From Halichondria panicea (taxonomy: Eukaryota > Porifera > Demospongiae > Suberitida > Halichondriidae), in contig NC_087387.1 of assembly GCF_963675165.1 (NCBI RefSeq), positions 639,501-703,500 on the forward strand: a DNA stretch of 64,000 nt, given 5' to 3'. Every line of letters begins with the position of its first letter. Positions within the stretch are counted from its first letter, which is position 1. The notes beneath the pieces are model-generated. The model made no database searches, was not told the DNA's origin, and saw only the letters and a program-made list of their open reading frames with translations. Shown here in pieces: positions 11,613-23,028 of the stretch. A program made the position numbers and the translations under genes.

Positions 11613-14600
11613 CATGTGACTGGCTTGTTGTGTACATAACAACAATATTGCACTTTGTAATTCTCTGTTTAGTGCACTGGAACAAACGAAATGCCTGTGG
11701 CATCTTTAAAGGTCGCAAATTCAGTTTTCAAATTATGCAATGTTGCCTCAGGGCCGGGTATACATGTACAGTGCCAAATGATTGACCACACACAAAGTGA
11801 AGGAATTTCTCTAATGGGGTCAGTTTGTTTGTTTGCAACACGATTATTGTCTACAGTGGTTAATAAACAACACGCTTGACTCATTCTATTTATGGAAGAC
11901 ATACGTACACACACGCACAGAAGAGTGCCATTAGAACGGTAAGATGATTTCGGAGAAAAAAATGAACGGCAGCCTAAAAAAAATAAAGCTGCCAAAATGG
12001 TCCCATTCTTACGGAAACCTAGGTCACATAGTTGCTAGTAGAATACACCTTGCAATAACATCATTTCCATGGCAATGCTTTGGTATGTGACGTGCGGCCA
12101 GGAACATAGGTACCAGTTTTGTAGGTATAACCATAAACACAGTTTTGGCTGCCAGATAATGAGCGTAGTAAGAGTAAAAACAGAGTATGGAATGTATAGG
12201 CTTGTTTCTAGTCATTATGGTTACACACATGGATGTTGGGGTCAACGTGTGTAGGCGTGTGATAGTGACCTGTACACATTATGCGGCTACTTCAAAGGCC
12301 CTTATCTCATCAGTGGGGGCGTGTGGAGACAAGCAGGCCGTGTGCTGACCGCCTCAGGGCAACCACTAGATATCTAGATACATGTATAAAGTCCCCCCAG
12401 CTATAAGCTACAGTATTACTAGAATGCTTTTTGCTGGTGAAAAACCTTTGCGAATGAGCCAAATCAGTAGAAAAACTGACCTTTTGCAATCTAACAACTT
12501 GCGTTCTGGCAAGGATCGTGTGTAATTACCAGTACTAGTTTAGGTTTGCGATTTTATTGTTGCGAATTGATCAACGCTCACAAAGTTTGCACATTTTTGA
12601 TACTCGCAAAACTTTCTAGTAATAGAAAACAAATAAAACATCGAAATTCTTTCGCTACAACATATACACATACTTCCTGGTATCACTTTAATGAAATAAT
12701 TCGATTTATGGACTTTTGAAACGCTTCAAAGTTTGAAGTTAATTGTTATAATGCCTTTAGGCGACACTGAATGTGAACTGTGGCACGTACTTGTATGTAT
12801 TCAAATATCTGCATACTGTAAGCTTTAATTTGGACATATATAATTGCCTGCATGCCCTCAGTGACATCATTAATTTTGTGGACTGATGTGCTTCAAGGGT
12901 TGCCAAATAAGGGCAAACTAATTGAGGTGTTAGGGTAACTACATGATTGGATTTCAGACAGTGCCTGGTCCGGACCATTGCTTCACATCAGAACCAGAAC
13001 TATCATTACACGACTGTACATGTACACTCGTGAGAAAAACACAAGTCTGCGCAAATAAATATTGCAAGATCCACTTTATTTAGCCAATTCCTACCCAAAA
13101 CACGTTTGAAGTTGGTCTAACGCATTACCGGCTTTGTACGTTGCAAGGCAACTGATGCTATCAAAACATAAGCACGCACACGTACTTCACCATGGTAACC
13201 GTTACGTCCCATCTCTACAGCAAAGCTATAGGCGTATATATAATTATAACGGACACGTACAGACATCACATGACAATCACATGACCTGACTCACTTTTGA
13301 TAACCTGCTGGTAAAGCTGAGAGGCTTGACAGTGGAACAACTTGTTTCTGCATGCAAAAAGAAAAAATTATAACACGGCACACATAATGGGTAAAGATCA
13401 TTAACCACACACATGAAAAATCCAACTACTCACATTCCCGTAATCCATGTAGAGAACGTGAGCTTTCTTTCCTTCGATTCTCTCCACTTTTGCCCGATAC
13501 CTGAAGTGGGAGGAGTCTGTTTATTCATGCACGACCAACTATTGTTATAGCTCTATAGAAAATGTCTCCCAAATTCTCTACAAATATCAGTGCTGCAATG
13601 AAATACAGTGCTAAAGTAGAAATTATAGGCTCAGGTTATACGTACAGACACTGATTTTCTTACCATAGTCCGTCTGTGAACTTTAGCACGCAGAGCGCCC
13701 CCCTTGTAGCGTTGAAGGAACCAGCGAGGGGGGGATTGGCCGAGAGGTCATTTCTCAGTTGCTCCATGAGAGTGGTGAACTGAACACCTGGCAAGCACGG
13801 GGATAAAGATGGTCTCTTATGCTTACTTACTATTCAGGCTCAAACATAAGGCTAGAAAAGAACGTTATCCACAAGTTGTCCTTTCTTCACAAACCACCAC
13901 CCACACACCCACCCACACATACACCCCTCACACCCACCCACATATATACACATACACCCCCTCACATTCACTCCACACACACCCACCTTGGTCGACAAGT
14001 TGTGCCCAAAAGTTGTTTGGGCTAACCACTTCAGTGACAACAATCTTCTTATGATTGACCTTTCTCGACTCTCGGGCGGAGCACTATCCTCCCCCGGGGT
14101 CACAGCAGCCACCTCTCCCTCCTCCGCCACCTCGTCAGCAGCTGGCTCCACATAGTCCTAGTAGAGTAATTCGTGGATACAATGAAACAGTAAAGTGGAC
14201 CGGAAACATATAATGTGTACAGTAAAACAATTAATGCGTGTAATAACAGAGAGGCTTCACTGTATGTAGATTGTAAGCAAAACTTATGTAGCTAGCTACC
14301 GCATTACTAGAATGTTTTGCAAGCATCAAATATATGCAAACTTTGATCAATTTGCAAAAATTAATCACAAAACCTAAACAATTACACACGATCCTTGCCA
14401 GAACGCAATAGTTAGATCGCAAAGGGTTGGTTTTTCTGCTGATTTGGCTCATTCGCAAAGGCAAAATATTTTAGTAGCAAAATATTTTAGTAGTACGGCA
14501 GTACAACCCGTCAAACTAGTACTGACTACTACTACAATTCTCAGCCATAATGGAGCATTGCACAACGACTAGTAATACATGTACATCAACACAGTGCGGA

Positions 14601-14939
14601 TGAGCACAGCTTTAATTTCGTAATTTTTTGAAAGCTTAGAGACAGGCTTTTCAGATGCTGTCTTAAAAACAAATAAAAATGGCAGGGGAACCCGTCACCC
14701 AGCGTTAAATGAAGCATATTTGAATGGCCAATAACTGTGCATGTGCTGTACATGTACTCACTCACCAGCCATAATGAAGTTGATGAGGCAGGTGTCCTTG
14801 GAAAGGTAGAGCTTGGCTCTGGACCCTGAGGCTACAAACTACAGGGGCCAGGAGTTAGAATACAGTTGTGATTTTTACAATGATGGCTCTAAGTTAAACA
14901 GAGGATAAGTACTACCCACCCCCCACGCTTTCACTCTTC

Positions 14940-15020
14940 ACACACCTCCACGAGGGCCACTGTACGACCAACTACTCACCCCCCACACCTCCACGAGGGC
15001 CACTGTACGACCAACTACCC
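14940..15020. repeat. Tandem copies of the 3' end of SND1 exon 11 (copy A)
   Basis: CCTCCACGAGGGCCACTGTA followed by CGACCAACTACTCACCCC occurs twice; CTCCACGAGGGCCACTGTAC is the last coding part and donor side of exon 11. Related units at 43,760-43,860 in copy B lie next to the real exon end. Confidence 0.8.
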
Positions 15021-15060
15021 ACCCCCCACACAGCCCCACTCTCTTCACACACCCCACACT

Positions 15061-16178
15061 TCTATGGTTGGAGGAGTAGTCTTGACCATAGATTGAAAAG
15101 GAAGGGGATTGGAAACGAAAATGTTTGCGTGAAACATTCCGCGTTATAGGGCGTGGCTAAAACTACAAAGGGGACTATTTTATAGTCAGCACGCTCATTA
15201 CCTATCTTGGCTGCCATACAATGTGCTGTACATAGAAATGGTGAAATTGATCACTTTTAATGTTGAATATTTATGCCTCGGTGCGCATGCGCAAGCGAGG
15301 TATACGGTAGTGTGTTTGTGTGTCTGTGTGTGTGTGTGTGTCTGTGTAGACTGCTACAGCTGCTCAAGGATGAATCAAGTGCAAGTAAGAGTTTCTATAG
15401 GCTTCTAGTCATGTTTACTTGGATTTTAATTCGTGGATTTGCAAAATAATGCTTCGTTCTCGAGTTATGCCTAGTTTTGCTTACTTGGAATGCCATTGCA
15501 GCCTTTTCAGAAGAGCACGTAGCCAAACTTGTTTACCGAGTGTTACTACTCTACTTAGTAGTTAGCTCTGTACTAGAACGCTAGCTAGAGCTGCAAGGCT
15601 CTGTTGATGGCAGCCATTAATTTTAGACTTGAACTTTTGGCATCGATCGTTTTTAACAACAACCATGGTCGATCATTACCCACTCTTTTGAGTTTGCATG
15701 CAGCAAAAGTAAAAATGTTCATCAGTATAAAAGCTATTAGTAGCTTCATGTTATGTAGCTTTGCATCTCCACCGAGGCATCAGCACCTGCGGTGCTTTCA
15801 TCTAAAAAGTAAAGAGAATATAGCTCTAAAAGGTCGAGATTATATTTTCTTTGTTTCCAATTGATACCTACTATCAGGGGGCATGTAATGGGGGTAGCTC
15901 TGAGATGTATGCAATAAGTTTCCCGGGCTTTTGCGGGAGTTATGAGGAGATACACGGATACTCTATCTATGCAGCACTGAGTAAGCATGCAGTAGTGCTG
16001 ACTCAGCACAATAATGCGCATGCTCAGAACAGCTGCAGCTGGCTAGCTAGCTAGCTGTAGAGTTACTAGTGGTATGGTAGCAGAGAGCTAGAGGTAAGTG
16101 GTGGTCGCTTATAGAGCTGCAGTGGTCGGTGCCGACCACTGCCGGCAGAACCCTGCAATGTATACCGTACACGGCGGT
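15061..16178. other. Intergenic, repeat-bearing, between copy A and the stray exon 4
   Basis: It holds the dispersed repeat at 15274-15545 and otherwise sequence with no counterpart in copy B. Short open frames only; no gene supported. Confidence 0.6.
15274..15545 (+). repeat. Dispersed repeat, TGCCTCG...GATACG family
   Basis: It starts TGCCTCGGTGCGCATGCGCA, then AGCGAGGTATACGGTAG, a TGTGTCTG-rich stretch, CTGCTCAA, and TTCTCGAGTTATGCCTAGTT. The same order of motifs appears on the minus strand at about 39,050-39,235, and pieces at 24,478-24,516 (-), 3,780-3,840 (-), 28,257-28,315 (-) and 61,130-61,325 (+). The TG-rich segment just after the start is a constant feature. Confidence 0.65.
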
Positions 16179-16256
16179 AATTTCCTGTCCGCTGTGTCTT
16201 TGTACAAAGCTCCTCAGGGCATCGTTGCTCATGTTCCAGGTGACATCACGACTGAC
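16179..16256 (-). pseudogene. Isolated SND1 exon-4-like fragment
   Basis: On the minus strand this matches SND1 exon 4 (46936-47017) nearly perfectly: it reads [17 protein letters not shown], then VQRH and GQEI. Similarity includes the acceptor AG and about 14 bp of upstream intron, then stops. The downstream side loses the original donor (ATTGATG then GTACTG) and continues into unrelated sequence. Exons 3 and 5 are not nearby. It sits on the 5' side of the partial pseudogene in the same orientation, so it could be a remnant of that copy or a separate small duplication. The frame stays open through a 79-codon reading frame (16047-16286), but nothing suggests it is used. Confidence 0.8.
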
Positions 16257-16270
16257 CTGATAAGTGGTAA

Positions 16271-18450
16271 CTGCTGTATATATCAATTAACAAATTAAAC
16301 ACAAAGAGGCTTGTATATTTTGTTGCCGTGGCTATGTACAAATAATTGTACATTGTAGGGTGCAGTGCAAGTTCAGGTTGACGTGAGTATAGTAGGAATG
16401 CTTACTCAGCGTATTTATTTCGTGGGGTACATTATACGTATAAAATATCAACCACAAATTAAACCTTCAATTACTAGGCAATTTAAAAGGTGATCAATTA
16501 TAGATTCCCAGGTACTCCCTTCAAAAACAATTTCTAGGATTTCATACAATTGAGCTCTCCCTTGGGCCCTTTGGGGGTGTTTATTTTTGTGCTCTCTAAC
16601 ATTCCAATCAGTGATTGTAGGCACTCCTTGCAATTGATTCTTGAGTGAAACAATAAAACTGTTACATGCCCTAGCTCCATTTGCTGCATGGTACTTGGTT
16701 GCACCTGCAGAACTTTATATATATAAGTACTGTAACCTGTCATCAATAGTGGGGGAATGTGTGCATTATCTTCACGGGTACACACAGCTGCTGCACGTTT
16801 GTTTTTGTTTATAGGTGTGTTATCCAGGGTGTTCCTCGATGTTATGTCAGATATGTATATCATTGGTCTATTGTATCCAATCGGATTCAATTACGAGCTT
16901 GAAAGAATGCATGTACGTTGCTTAAGGGCATAATAAGTAGGAGGCTATACATGTACAGCTGGGGGACTTTGTTCGATCGTGTATGAAATGGGGAATAGCT
17001 ATAGAGGCTAAACTATGTTGCTACGAAGCTAGATGATGGATAATGATTAAGAAACACACAACAATGAGAATGCATACGAAATGTTCTTTAAATATAATAA
17101 TTATGGACATGTTACGGTGGTGATAATCGATGGTTAATCATTAAAAGTGATAAGTAGTATCCACTTGACACACATACTGTTCACGCGCACACAAGGTACC
17201 TGTATGTACGTGTTAGCATTACACAGAGCCGCGTATACATACTTGATATAATGAGTTTAATTTATAGTTGTGCCAATAATTACGTTCGCACGGGTTTCGA
17301 GTAATTTGATATGTCAACAAAAATCATCTTGCATGTGCATGAATGGAAACACAATAGGTAGAGTGCAGTGGTGAAGCTTTAATTGTATATCCTATGGACA
17401 TGGCTGCCATGACGATCATCATAGAGTGGGCGTACGTACAGAATTGTAGTAACATGCATGGCTGCAGTGAAAAGGATAAGAAATGTACCACATGCAAATT
17501 ATATGGATTTTATTTTGTATAGGTATAAATTGGGTTTAATGTTCTAGATATCCATGGCAACTCACGGCTGTCGGGTTGACGAGGGGTTGAATGAAAGTAC
17601 AGGAAAAAAATGTTTGCAAATATTGGATGTAGTACAAAGGAATTCTTCCAGCAACAGCTAAGAATTTAGAGTCTAACATTTGATCAGTGGCTTTGTGTTC
17701 CGTGACAAATTTTTATTTTTGGCACAACCTTTGTAGATATGCAGTTGGTATAAGGAACTGTTGATGTGTTCGTCGGATATCACTAGCTAGTGCGATTGAG
17801 CTACAAAAGGTAATAGTTGAACAATTTGGCAAATAACTTGTACATGTACAAGCTATATACCCAATGAATGCAGAAAATGCTCATTGTGATTGTCTTACTT
17901 CTTATGCATGCAACTCAACCATTTGTACATGCACCTCTGAACACGTTTAGACTTAGCCTCGGTCCCAGCTGGCCGATTTCTTTTTTAAGTTGAGGCTGGG
18001 AACAAGGCTATAGAATAGACTAAATTCTCCACGCACTGCATGTTATGTATAATAGCTACTTAACTCATTCATGCATGAAATGTAGCAGCTATTATTGTTA
18101 ATACATGCAATTATTACCAAGAGTATAGTATATATACTCCTTAATATGACGTTTTGCACGAGTTTCATAAAATCATTAAACATGTACATGTACTAACAAA
18201 TTGAATGAGTTGTGCCTGCACAAACGGAGATGGTCATGATTGCACAATGTGTATAATTATGCCTAGAGAAACGACACAAATAGCCTGCTGGTGATAGATA
18301 AGTAATAACAGGTTCAAAAAATTGAAATTAGTGTCCATTATAAGGACATGACAATGTAGCGTCTCTTAGACACCAACTAAAAATGTATATGTGCCATAAA
18401 TAATGTGAATAATTGTGGGAGATAGATTGGGTTCACTTTATCCGTCACAA
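16271..18450. other. Intergenic, no gene seen
   Basis: AT-rich sequence with a short hairpin repeat (17948-18013). The longest frame (16534-16890, minus) shows no domain or splice support. Confidence 0.55.
17948..18013. repeat. Short hairpin repeat, AGCCTCGGTCCCAGC arms
   Basis: TAGCCTCGGTCCCAGCTGG faces GAGGCTGGGAACAAGGCTA, a short stem of a type common in dispersed hairpin repeats. Confidence 0.55.
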
Positions 18451-18456
18451 TTTATT
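18451..18456 (-). terminator. Polyadenylation signal, CTCK gene
   Basis: AATAAA on the minus strand a few bases after the stop codon; a second one overlaps the last codons. The 3' UTR is probably very short. Confidence 0.5.
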
Positions 18457-18461
18457 ATATA

Positions 18462-19085
18462 TCATTTATTGTTGCCAATTACCCGTGTGCAAAGCTGGCA
18501 AGCACATTCTATATCTTTTGCGATCCACACCTTGTGAGTTTCACGTTGCCCATCTTGACAAGTGAAAGTCACTCTTTTGAAACCAATCTCATGGCTTCGT
18601 GAGGTGCAGCAACGACAGTTAGATATCGTATAGGGTGCCTCTGCTTTTACAAGTGTCTCACTTCGACAGAAACCACCGCACATTGGAACTAGGATTTCTT
18701 TATCATTACATCCTTCGTGGGACACTGTGATTTTGCCCCTCCTTTTTTTGCACCGATTTCTGTCTAAGCTTGAGGACTGGGGCGGCGTTGAGTTAGGTAG
18801 CGATACAGCCGTTGGGCTAGACGACGAAACACTCGAGCTGGTGGTAGGTTGTTGGGTGGTTGAGCTGGGTAGCGATGCAGCTGTTGGGCTGGATGACGGA
18901 ACACTCGAGCTGGCGGTAGGTTGTTGGGTGGAGGAGATGGGTTCTGTTATGGAGTCAGTAGTGGTATTCTGTCCGCAGCAGTTGTTTGTGCAAATGAGCA
19001 GAAAACACAGAATTATCAAATTTTTCAGTTTTGTCCAGGACTGACTGTGTCTACCACATGATGTGGCTTGTATATACGAGTCCAT
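18462..19085 (-). CDS. Secreted protein with Ser/Thr-rich repeat stalk and C-terminal cystine-knot (CTCK) domain
   Basis: The predicted protein has 207 aa in one coding exon. Residues about 22-38 (LKNLIILCFLLICTNNCCG) form a hydrophobic segment, likely a signal peptide. Residues about 40-105 are Ser/Thr/Pro-rich, a probable O-glycosylated mucin-like stalk, and contain a 24-residue imperfect tandem repeat (unit TQQPTASSSVPSSSPTAASL and its variant). Residues about 111-201 form a cystine knot: RC, EGC, then CGGFC, CRCC, FTC and CAC, which is the spacing of CTCK domains at the ends of mucins, von Willebrand factor, CCN proteins and Slit. CTCK domains mediate dimerisation or ligand action outside the cell. 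A TTTTCCTACAG acceptor just before the ATG (exon start 19105) suggests an intron in the 5' UTR. An AATAAA lies a few bases after the stop. No specific orthologue recognised. Confidence 0.8.
   Translation of the reverse strand: MDSYIQATSCGRHSQSWTKLKNLIILCFLLICTNNCCGQNTTTDSITEPISSTQQPTASSSVPSSSPTAASLPSSTTQQPTTSSSVSSSSPTAVSLPNSTPPQSSSLDRNRCKKRRGKITVSHEGCNDKEILVPMCGGFCRSETLVKAEAPYTISNCRCCTSRSHEIGFKRVTFTCQDGQRETHKVWIAKDIECACQLCTRVIGNNK
18793..18940. repeat. Two 72-bp coding repeats in the CTCK gene
   Basis: GGTAGCGATACAGCCGTTGG and its variant GGTAGCGATGCAGCTGTTGG lie 72 bp apart and encode the 24-residue Ser/Thr stalk repeat. Confidence 0.85.
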
Positions 19086-20014
19086 TCTCTTTCTGTTGAG
19101 TTATTCTGTAGGAAAAGAAACGAAAATAAAATACAAAAAACCTTTAATTACATGTCACTTAAACAATTAGGACACTTTTCTTATCAATATTTACATTTTT
19201 ACTCCAAAAACGAATGTTTAAATTTTGTCAGAATCACTACAGGTTAGCAAAGATTATTGTCATCATTATTATATAACAGGTTGGTCACGTATGGTGAAAA
19301 TTGCTTTGTATAGTTCAGCAAAAATGTACAGGATGCATGCAAATTCCCGGCTAGTCTAGTCTATGGTAGCATCTAATCAATACTAGTATCTGCAGTTCTT
19401 CCTGTATAAATATGCATGTATTTTACCATTGTAGTATTTATACGTCTAGAAAAATAGCCCCAGGCTGTACACTACTTGTGTCTACCATGCAGATATTACA
19501 TAATGGTAGATGCATTAACTTATTAAATAGGTCACCTATCTCAGCAGACTACTAGGAAGTACAAATATAAACTAAATAGAATACCATTGACACTTTATAA
19601 TTATAAAAGCTATGTTATAGCTCTGAGCCTGAGGCTACTGAATACTTCGGAGTTTTCCGGTTTGCAGGGGCAACTTTCTCAAAACAAATTGGAGGACCAA
19701 ATATGTGGTGTTGGTGTCTTATATACTTCCCTACAAGCCAACAGCTCCATGGCAGCTATAGCAACTAAACAATATATAGTCTGCAACAAAATCTCACCTT
19801 TAAAATTTAGTACCAATGAAAGGAAGACTTGGTAGTTTTTGCAGAAGATGTGAGCTCTCAGCTTTAATTCTCTTATTTTGTTATCTTTTGTTATAACATG
19901 AAGGCAGTAGGATTGTTGCTTTTATATGCATGCATCTAAACACAACAATGAACAGGAAATTAAGATTATGACGCGTTTGTGTCATAATAATTATCTGGCA
20001 TCCTTCATGCATGG

Positions 20015-20104
20015 TTGACTAGTAATTATGGCAACCAATGCCGAGGGCGTAGCCCGAGGCTGAGGTTATAAACCATAATTACTAGGCAACCAGTCAACAA
20101 TTTA
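20015..20104. repeat. Short imperfect inverted repeat
   Basis: TTGACTAGTAATTATGGCAA pairs with CATAATTACTAGGCAACCAG and GTCAA about 50 bp on, with an inner GCCGAGGGCGTAGCCCGAGG segment. MITE-like, function unknown. Confidence 0.6.
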
Positions 20105-22094
20105 TTTATTTACTGCAAAAACAGCAAAACAGTCATTTGAACATCAATGGAGACAGTCAAGCTTGCTCTCACAGCCACTTTTGTGCCTTAGAATATGCAG
20201 TTAGAACAGTTACAGCTGTCAAGTATGAGAGCTAGCTACTTCTCCAAGCAGCTAGGTTCTACTGGAAGCCATACAGTTTGACCAGACTTGCCCACCAATA
20301 TCAGCAGCTGCCGTTTTCAATTTGCATTGCACAAGTCTACCAACACTGCTGCACTGTACTCCTCTACCTCTGAGCCACAGCCTTGACTAGAAACACAGAG
20401 CAAGGATTGAACTGCAATGTTTCAAGCTTCATGAACATGTAATAAGTAGCCTAGACTGCTAGCTAGCTCAGGTCAATATGACAATAGCACAAAACATAGT
20501 CTACAAAAACTTTTTGCGTGCTGTATTGCTATTTTACTGTGTACAAAATATTAATTGTCAAGATGATTCAAAAGTTGAATATTGCTTGTAGGAAGTAAAA
20601 ATATGAGCCATATTCCATACTTCCCTGGGGGAAGTAAAATATGGCTCATGATCATATTCACTGGAAATCACCTAGGATACGGAGTGAATCAGTAAATAAG
20701 TATTAGTTAATGTACAGTGTAGAGGGGTTTACTGTCATAAACCCCGAGGAACTGTGCATTAATTGATATATGTCCCATCTGATTGGCTCACTGGTTGCTA
20801 TGCATCAAGCTGCATGACCACCACATAGCAACACTATTCAAACAAGAAGACAACTAGGAAAAGAGAGCTCGTCCACACACCAGGGCTGCTGTCCACACTC
20901 AAATCCTTGCGCAGCCTGAACAGAATATGAGCAGCCAGCCCCTCCCTCAAAGCGAAAGGTACAGAGCCACTCCCCCTCTCTGTTCAATTAGTCAGCCCCT
21001 CCCTCCACTTACTGCGCAGCAACCAGCCAGAAGAAACAACACAGCTAGCTCTAGATGGTGTCTAGACCAGCTCTCTTCAGCTATGCCAGGCTAGTAGGCA
21101 AGCAAAGGTAAGCTTAAAATAGCCACTCCTATATTATTACTAAACTGGCTTCTTTTTATTTAAATACAGAAGCTGAACAGGCCTAGTGCAGTGCGTGCAG
21201 TACTAGTGCTAGTGAGCAAGGCTCAGCCTGAGCCCTAGCCCTCTCCCAGAGTGTCTCTAAAGCAGCTCCTTCTGCAAGCACACAGCAGAATTTTTGATAA
21301 ACTAGTCTACAGACTACACCCTCTGTCTCTATGTTTTCCATTATGACATTTTGTTTCTCATGCAAAACATTTTCATTCATCGAAAACACCATTAATTAAT
21401 TTTTACTGGATATGCTTGAGGTGCCAATTTATGACAGTTAAACCCCACTAGACTACATGGCAAAAGTGTAGTAGGTGGGAAATATGTATTTATAATACAC
21501 ATGTGCACAAGCTATTGCAGTGCAATGCAGACTCATAGCTAGTTGGCTGCTGCATGCATATATTAAATATTCTTATGACAATTTAGCTAGAGGCCAAACG
21601 GTCATCACCAGCAGTACGGCACTGTGTCAATACTATGATGGCCTATGGGTCCATAGTTATAATCTAATAAGCCTAATTTAGTATGCAAATGAGGGCGCCA
21701 CTGAGGCGGACGATGCTGATGTTTACAAGTCAATTATAATAGCATACTTCTGCTGTATTATTTATAGGATATAATTATGTCTCATCCAAAAAGCCCAATG
21801 TGTTTTAATTAATTACACGTGCAGTTTTTTTAAGTGCAGTAGTGGTCCACATCTGCAAGTAGAACCCAATAAAAGAACACTTGCAACACACTTGTACAGC
21901 TACAAAATTGCATAATTAGTTGACAGCACCTGCAGAAAAGCTGAAGTTTCGATTATTAACAAGTCAGGTGCTAAGAGACAGACTACTATAGAGCATATGC
22001 ATGGCTTACTACGTACAATCTATTAAACATTGGACAGGTCATGCAATTATGCAGTAAAAAGGAGGAACCCGTGTATATACACAATTCTTATTTG

Positions 22095-22235
22095 TATCGG
22101 GGGGTGGTAAATATTCGCAGGTGAGCAATGGATACAGTTTATAGGCAAGGTCGCTTCATTCGTGGGGTAAAATATTCGTGGTCAGAACTTCAGCCACGGA
22201 TATTTTGCCCCCCAGAAATTACCAACCATAGGGTA
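22095..22235. mobile_element. Decayed palindromic MITE, TACCGTATAGCGGG-type family
   Basis: Inner arms AAAATATTCGTGG and CCACGGATATTTTGCCCCCC resemble other members. Outer ends are degenerate (TATCGGGGGGTGGTAAATAT, ACCATAGGGTA). It lies about 0.8 kb past the SND1 stop codon. Confidence 0.6.
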
Positions 22236-22662
22236 TGTGTTCAACCACCTCGATAATTATACACAAGTTCATATTTAAACAAAAGCATACCACCGGCCTC
22301 CAAATTAAACTTAACAATCCAGTCATGTACTGAGCAGTGACTGATGATATAAAATGCCTACACACATGCTTCCACAATTGAATTTGGTGTGTGAAAGTTG
22401 CCAGTTATAGCCAGTACATTTCCAATTTGTGTAATACTTTTGTACGTTTACTATTCAATTAGATATAATTAATGCCACCCACTGTTTTCCAAAGGAGAGC
22501 AAAAACATTATACTGCATCTAACCCAAACTATGCTGTTATTCATGTCCATTTCAATAAACACTACAACACACACACAAAACCGAAAATCTTAAATTTAAA
22601 TTGTATCTCACGCTAATTATTATTAATAGACTACATTGCTATAGCCACTTTGCCAAGCTTAA

Positions 22663-22668
22663 TTTATT
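22663..22668 (-). terminator. Possible polyadenylation signal, SND1
   Basis: AATAAA on the minus strand about 360 bp past the SND1 stop codon. Other A-rich variants are nearby, so the assignment is tentative. Confidence 0.35.
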
Positions 22669-23028
22669 AATTAGGGCCCGTCCTTGAAAACACAATTAGT
22701 ATATCCATAATAGTGCATTGTATTAGCATGATTAGCGAGAGTACTATTGTTATAGTCTCGACAAGCCCTTACAGAACACTAAGTGGCATACATACACTTA
22801 CCGAACCTTGTACTTTAACGGACATAATTATGATGACATTTTGGACGTACGTTAGATTAAATTGTAATTGTAATTGTAACATCATAATGCTATAAATTCC
22901 TGACAAAATTTGTTTGAAAATATAGAAATTCCATTCGACACACTTTTGACATAATCCCTAACTATACGAAGCTATAAATGCTATAATTATATACATATAT
23001 ATTTATATACATAAAGTTACTTCTTTTT

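Larger units (their letters stand above)
1529..14838 (-). pseudogene. Partial SND1 pseudogene (exons 12 and 15-22 of a duplicated copy)
   Basis: This is a direct duplicate of the 3' half of the intact SND1 gene. Exon equivalents in transcript order: 12 (14766-14838), 15 (13987-14157), 16 (13664-13787), 17 (13434-13500), 18 (13295-13347), 19 (8092-8146), 20 (7748-7840), 21 (5589-5699), 22 (1529-1573). Splice sites are intact and exon sequences nearly identical, but the reading frame is broken twice. Exons 13 and 14 (308 coding nt) are missing, because about 950 bp present at 42.5-43.4 kb is absent near 14,610. Exon 15 is 171 nt instead of 166, a 5-bp insertion (GAGAGTCGAGAAA versus GAGAGAAA) that shifts frame before the Tudor core. 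Splicing exon 12 to 15 would hit a stop within about eight codons. Exons 1-11 are absent apart from short fragments of 11 and a stray exon 4. The terminal exon is not in this copy within the window. Confidence 0.9.
1..15060. repeat. Segmental duplication, copy A
   Basis: This aligns in direct orientation with 24874-43890; position 1 corresponds to 24874 and the left end may continue outside the window. Identity is very high by eye across exons, introns and shared MITEs. Large differences: copy A has a 434-bp tandem duplication (2.93-3.77 kb), an extra roughly 780 bp at 10.82-11.61 kb and a second 64-bp repeat unit (5.92-6.05 kb). It lacks the 421-bp, 1.95-kb and 1.1-kb insertions of copy B, the minisatellite expansion, and SND1 exons 13-14. 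Similarity ends in the CACCCC-rich repeats derived from exon 11. Confidence 0.92.
19106..23028. other. Intergenic between SND1 3' end and the CTCK gene
   Basis: It should contain the CTCK gene promoter and upstream 5' UTR exon (19.1 kb side) and the SND1 3' UTR (22.7-23.0 kb). It holds small palindromes (20,015-20,104; about 20,590-20,650) and the MITE at 22095-22235. No coding sequence recognised. Confidence 0.55.

Noticed and set aside
12069-12254. 61-codon frame conserved in both duplicates (also 39745-39930)
   Set aside because: Conservation follows from recent duplication of intron sequence; no domain, splice or promoter evidence.
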